Shown: in pieces, positions 6,328 to 8,916 of the stretch
Numbering within the stretch: the first letter of the stretch is position 1
How the letters are laid out: the number at the start of each line of letters is the position of its first letter
Notes under the pieces: model-generated
The model's database searches: none
The model's input: only the letters and a program-made list of their open reading frames with translations
What the model was told of the DNA's origin: nothing
NCBI GenBank assembly: GCA_002898855.1
Contig: BEIR01000034.1
Coordinates: 1-8,916, forward strand
Direction of reading: 5' to 3'
Source: a bacterium HR41
GTDB taxonomy: Bacteria; Actinomycetota; Thermoleophilia; Solirubrobacterales; Thermoleophilaceae
Length of the DNA stretch: 8,916 nt
Position numbers and translations under genes: made by a program

Positions 6328-7027
6328 CTTCGTTTCGCGACTGAGCGTCCGCGCGGTGCAACAGCACGCGCATCGAGCGCGCGAGATCGCCGCCGAGAGC
6401 GTGGACCGTCGACCCGAAGCGCACGAACAGCGGTCCGCCGAACGGCTGGCGGTCGACGACCTCGAACTCGTCGCCGGGCTTGATCCCCCGCTCGGCGAGG
6501 TAGCGGAGCATCGCCGGGTCGGAATCGGAGATACGCACGAACCGTCCCCGCGCACCCGGTTCGAGGCGCTCAAGACTGAGCGTCGGCGGCTCGTCGACGT
6601 GGCCGTCGGGCGTGGGGATCGGGTCGCCGTGCGGATCGTGCGTGGGGTGGCCGAGCTTGCGCGCGATCGCCTCCTCGAGCTCGTCCGAGAGGACGTGCTC
6701 GAGCACCTCAGCTTCGGCGTGCACCTTGTCCCACGGGATACCCAGCTTCTCGACCAAATAGAGCTCGAGGAGGCGGTGGTGGCGCAGCACCTCGAGCGCC
6801 AGGCGCTCGCCCTCGGCGGTCAGTTGCACCCCCCGGTAGCGCTCGTGGCGCGCGAGACCCTGCTCGGCGAGGCGCCGGACCATCGCCGACGCCGAACCCG
6901 GCGTGACGCCCATCCGCTCGGCGAGCGCGGTCGTCGTCACCGTGCCGTCTTCGGCACGCGACTGCAGCACGTAGATCGACTTGACGTAGTCCTCGACCGC
7001 TGCGCTGGCTTCGTCCCACTTCGCCAT
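6317..7027 (-). CDS. mntR: Manganese-type DtxR-family metalloregulator (MntR) with FeoA-like C-terminal domain
   Basis: This is a metal-dependent transcriptional repressor of 236 residues. An N-terminal winged helix-turn-helix (about 10-72) includes LAERMGVTPGSASAMVRRL. The dimerisation and metal domain (about 73-140) contains His84, Glu88, His103 and the EVLEHVLS motif (Glu107, Glu110, His111). A proline-rich linker with DPHGDPIP follows, then a FeoA/SH3-like domain (about 158-225). The residue aligning with Met10 of DtxR/IdeR is Asp13, and the one aligning with Cys102 is Glu107. Asp and Glu at these places are the manganese-selective pattern of MntR. From memory, the overall layout resembles mycobacterial MntR (Rv2788). 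The ATG at 7027 has no Shine-Dalgarno site. It is divergent from the DUF1385 gene and tail to tail with the CARDB gene. No transporter gene is in the window, so the targets are elsewhere. Confidence 0.88.
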   Translation of the reverse strand: MAKWDEASAAVEDYVKSIYVLQSRAEDGTVTTTALAERMGVTPGSASAMVRRLAEQGLARHERYRGVQLTAEGERLALEVLRHHRLLELYLVEKLGIPWDKVHAEAEVLEHVLSDELEEAIARKLGHPTHDPHGDPIPTPDGHVDEPPTLSLERLEPGARGRFVRISDSDPAMLRYLAERGIKPGDEFEVVDRQPFGGPLFVRFGSTVHALGGDLARSMRVLLHRADAQSRNEVSD

Positions 7028-7103
7028 GCAGGGCTAATGATGCACCGTCGCCGAGCGGGGGGCGAGCGGGCTCTACGATGGTCGGAGAGCAAGCGAGGCG
7101 AGC
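7028..7103. promoter_or_regulatory. Divergent promoter region between mntR and the DUF1385 gene
   Basis: These 76 bases must hold both promoters. On the + strand TACGAT (7074-7079) is a good TANNNT -10, and GAGG (7095-7098) with 5 bases of spacing supports the GTG start at 7104. On the - strand no Shine-Dalgarno site precedes the mntR ATG and I could not choose a -10. I see no clear palindrome like the known IdeR or MntR boxes. CGAGCGGG occurs twice, 11 bases apart (7052-7059 and 7063-7070), with a third copy inside the coding region at 7109-7116. Confidence 0.5.
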
Positions 7104-8186
7104 GTGAACGAGCGGGCGGCAGCGATCGACGGGACGGCGAAGTCGGCTAGCGACGAGGGGGTGGCTCGTGCGTGCCCGCCCGGCGGCGAAGCATCGGGCG
7201 ACGCGCCCGTCGGCGGTCAGGCGGTGCTCGAGGGCGTGATGATGCGCGGCGTCAACCACTGGGCGGTGGCCGTTCGTCTGGCCGACCCCCAGCGTCCCGA
7301 CAGCGCCGACAGCGGACCGATCGAGGTGTGGTGCTACGAGCTCGAACACCCGGCGGCTCGGCGTCGCTGGTTGCGCTTGCCGGTGGTGCGCGGCGTCGTG
7401 GCGCTCGTCCAGTCGCTGTCGCTCGGGCTCCGCGCGCTCGGGATCTCGGCCGAGGCGCAGGCCGCCGTCGCGGACGGCCGCACGCCACCGTCGTCCGACG
7501 GAGCAGGCGACGACCAGCGGGCTATCTCCAGGGGGGCGTGGGCTGCGACCGTCGCCTTCTCGCTCGCGCTCGCCGTCGGCCTCTTCTTTCTTCTGCCGGC
7601 GACGCTGACGAAGGCGCTCGGCGGCGGGCTCGGCAGCGGCCTTGCGTTCGTCGTGGTCGAAAAGCTCGTGCGCGTTGCGATCCTCATCGCCTACCTGTGG
7701 GCGATATCGCTCCTGCCGGACCTGCAGCGCGTCTTCGCCTACCACGGTGCCGAGCACAAGGTGATCGCCTGCTACGAAGCCGGCTGTCCTCTCGAGCCGG
7801 CGACAGCGCGCCGCTTCTCGCGACTCCACCCGCGCTGCGGCACGAGCTTCCTGTTGCTGGTCGTGATCGTGGCGATCGTGGTGTTCGCTCCGCTTGGCAA
7901 TCTCGACTGGCACTGGTTGCTCGCTTCGCGGATCGTCGGTATTCCGCTGGTGGCGGGACTGGCGTTCGAGGCGATCCGCTGGATGGGGCGAAACCGCCAC
8001 CGGCCGCTCGCCCGCGTTCTGATGTGGCCCGGCCTGCAGCTGCAGCGCCTTACGACCCGGGAACCCGACGAGCGCCAGCTCGAGGTGGCGATCGCAGCGC
8101 TCGGCGCCGTGCTAGCGCGCGAGAACCCGCGCCGCGCCGCGGCGCGGATGCGCGCGGGCGCCGTCGGTATCGAGGTCGCTGCGTAG
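7104..8186 (+). CDS. DUF1385 family (YqhQ-type) multi-spanning membrane protein
   Basis: The family signature GGQAVLEGVMMRG spans residues 37-49 and is the hallmark of DUF1385 (YqhQ-like) proteins, whose biochemical role is not established. An amphipathic region RGVVALVQSLSLG follows near residue 95. Hydrophobic segments lie at about 145-168, 180-205, 248-265 and 273-295. Between the second and third is the conserved YHGAEHK (213-219; His214, Glu217, His218), then Cys223, Cys228, RLHPRCGTSF with His242 and Cys245. These residues could bind a metal, which is inference. The first 35 residues are low-complexity and not conserved, so the true start may lie further in (a GTG occurs at 7161), but GAGG 5 bases upstream favours the GTG at 7104. 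The family is often found beside rpmE and prfA, as here. Confidence 0.9.
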   Translation: MNERAAAIDGTAKSASDEGVARACPPGGEASGDAPVGGQAVLEGVMMRGVNHWAVAVRLADPQRPDSADSGPIEVWCYELEHPAARRRWLRLPVVRGVVALVQSLSLGLRALGISAEAQAAVADGRTPPSSDGAGDDQRAISRGAWAATVAFSLALAVGLFFLLPATLTKALGGGLGSGLAFVVVEKLVRVAILIAYLWAISLLPDLQRVFAYHGAEHKVIACYEAGCPLEPATARRFSRLHPRCGTSFLLLVVIVAIVVFAPLGNLDWHWLLASRIVGIPLVAGLAFEAIRWMGRNRHRPLARVLMWPGLQLQRLTTREPDERQLEVAIAALGAVLARENPRRAAARMRAGAVGIEVAA

Positions 8187-8226
8187 CCGCCGCGGATCCG
8201 GCAGCTGAAAGGAGCGGTGACCGGCA

Positions 8227-8245
8227 CGCGGCGCGGAGCGCCGCG
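8227..8245 (+). terminator. GC hairpin between the DUF1385 gene and prfA
   Basis: CGCGGCGC (8227-8234) and GCGCCGCG (8238-8245) form a perfect 8-bp stem with a 3-base loop (GGA). There is no T-tract. It may be a U-less terminator of the upstream gene or a leader structure. It ends only 5 bases before the -10-like TAAGCT, so it could also mark the boundary between two transcription units. Confidence 0.4.
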
Positions 8246-8250
8246 GCGCC

Positions 8251-8256
8251 TAAGCT
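8251..8256 (+). promoter_or_regulatory. -10-like box TAAGCT for prfA
   Basis: This TANNNT box has 8 bases between it and the prfA ATG at 8265, and no Shine-Dalgarno site lies between. Transcription would start at or next to the ATG, giving a leaderless message. AAAGGAG at 8208-8214 is too far from the ATG to act as its ribosome site. Confidence 0.4.
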
Positions 8257-8264
8257 GAGCGCCG

Positions 8265-8916
8265 ATGATCGAGCAGCTCGTCGAACAGATCGAGCGCCGC
8301 TACGCCGAGCTCGAAGGACAGCTCGCCGACCCCGAGGTGCTCGGCGACAGCCGCCGCTACGCCGAGGTGGCGCGCTCGTGGCGGGCGCTCGAGGAAGCGC
8401 ACCGGCTCGCGCAGGCGTGGTTGCGTGCGCGCTCCGACCTCGAGGGGGCGCGCGAGATGCTCGGCGAGGGCGACGATCCCGAGCTGCGCGCGCTGGCCGA
8501 GCAGGCCGAGGCGGAGATGGCCGAACTCGCCGAGCAGATCCGCCTGGCGGCGGTGGAGCCGGATCCGGACGACAGCAAGGACGCGATCGTCGAGATCAGA
8601 CCGGGAGCCGGCGGCGAAGAAGCTGGCCTTTTCGCCGGCGACCTCTTCCGCATGCTCGCTCGCTACGCCGAGCGGCGCGGTTTCCGCGTCGAGCCGCTCG
8701 AAGCCGGCGACGGGCACTACACCTTCGCGATCAAGGGCGAGGGCGCCTACGGCGTGTTCAAGCACGAGGCCGGTACCCATCGCGTCCAGCGTGTGCCGGT
8801 TACCGAGTCGCAGGGGCGGATCCACACCTCGACCGCCACCGTCGCCGTCCTGCCCGAAGCCGAGGAGGTGGAGGTCGAGATCGATCCGAACGACCTCCAA
8901 ATCGATGTGTTCCGCG
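8265..8916 (+). CDS. prfA: Peptide chain release factor 1 (RF1), 3' end cut by window
   Basis: RF1 recognises the stop codons UAA and UAG in the ribosomal A site and triggers release of the finished protein. About 217 residues are visible of roughly 360. The N-terminal coiled helical domain (about 1-95) begins MIEQLVEQIERRY. IRPGAGGEEAGLFAGDLFRM follows near residue 110, then the codon-recognition region HRVQRVPVTESQGRIHTS. Its tripeptide PVT (178-180) is the RF1 form of the P-x-T motif. RF2 would have SPF there. The window ends at QIDVFR, shortly before the catalytic GGQ loop, so that part cannot be seen. The start is the ATG at 8265, just after an in-frame TGA (8256-8258) and a -10-like TAAGCT. 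It follows the DUF1385 gene by 78 bases. Confidence 0.95.
   Translation, partial: MIEQLVEQIERRYAELEGQLADPEVLGDSRRYAEVARSWRALEEAHRLAQAWLRARSDLEGAREMLGEGDDPELRALAEQAEAEMAELAEQIRLAAVEPDPDDSKDAIVEIRPGAGGEEAGLFAGDLFRMLARYAERRGFRVEPLEAGDGHYTFAIKGEGAYGVFKHEAGTHRVQRVPVTESQGRIHTSTATVAVLPEAEEVEVEIDPNDLQIDVFR

Noticed and set aside
7052..7116. Three copies of CGAGCGGG near the mntR/DUF1385 divergent region as a regulator array
   Set aside because: The 8-mer is pure high-GC composition, the spacing is irregular, and one copy lies in coding sequence. Chance is a sufficient explanation.
6708..8000. A 430-codon open frame on the - strand
   Set aside because: It lies across mntR and the DUF1385 gene, is low-complexity Arg/His/Asp-rich, and has no recognisable domain. 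It is a by-product of high GC.
8208..8258. A 13-codon leader peptide (GTG at 8217, TGA at 8256-8258) or an RF2-like programmed frameshift before prfA
   Set aside because: The AAAGGAG is only 2 bases from the GTG, too close to work. The factor is RF1 by its PVT motif, RF1 does not read UGA, and the ATG at 8265 gives a normal N-terminus.
1..8916. Mobile element, CRISPR, toxin-antitoxin or phage content
   Set aside because: No transposase, integrase, direct-repeat array, tRNA or attachment-like repeat was seen, and base composition looks even across the window.

Overview
This is an ordinary-looking stretch of chromosome from a GC-rich bacterium, most likely a deep-branching actinobacterium of the Thermoleophilia/Solirubrobacterales type. 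That placement is inference, based on high-GC coding with G/C at third positions, an actinobacterial-style ETF beta subunit, a DtxR-family regulator resembling mycobacterial MntR, several starts preceded by a TANNNT box instead of a Shine-Dalgarno site, and the rpmE / DUF1385 / prfA neighbourhood. I see no rRNA, tRNA, CRISPR array, transposase or integrase. No gap without a gene exceeds about 110 bases.

Left part (about 1-3600, + strand): a compact three-gene operon, etfB - etfA - ETF:quinone oxidoreductase. The genes overlap by 4 bases or lie 4 bases apart. Together they form a complete route for electrons from flavin dehydrogenases such as acyl-CoA dehydrogenases, through the soluble ETF heterodimer, to the membrane quinone pool. 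The oxidoreductase carries a C-terminal iron-sulphur tail in which the last cysteine of the usual four appears to be missing.

Middle (about 3600-5460): a small two-CBS-domain protein on the - strand, convergent with the ETF operon, then a divergent gpsA-like glycerol-3-phosphate dehydrogenase, then rpmE (zinc-type bL31). The gpsA gene has no ATG, GTG or TTG that keeps its nucleotide-binding motif. The only plausible start is an ATT placed just after a -10-like box. A perfect 9-bp inverted repeat lies between the CBS gene and gpsA.

Right part (about 5460-8916): an exported CARDB-domain protein of unknown role, tail to tail with a manganese-type DtxR-family regulator (mntR) on the - strand. 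Divergent from mntR is a DUF1385 (YqhQ-type) multi-spanning membrane protein, and then prfA (release factor 1), cut by the window end shortly before its GGQ loop.

I do not see a convincing new multi-gene system. The points most worth checking are the missing iron-sulphur ligand in the ETF:quinone oxidoreductase, the gpsA start, and the recurring TANNNT box close to start codons that lack a Shine-Dalgarno site.
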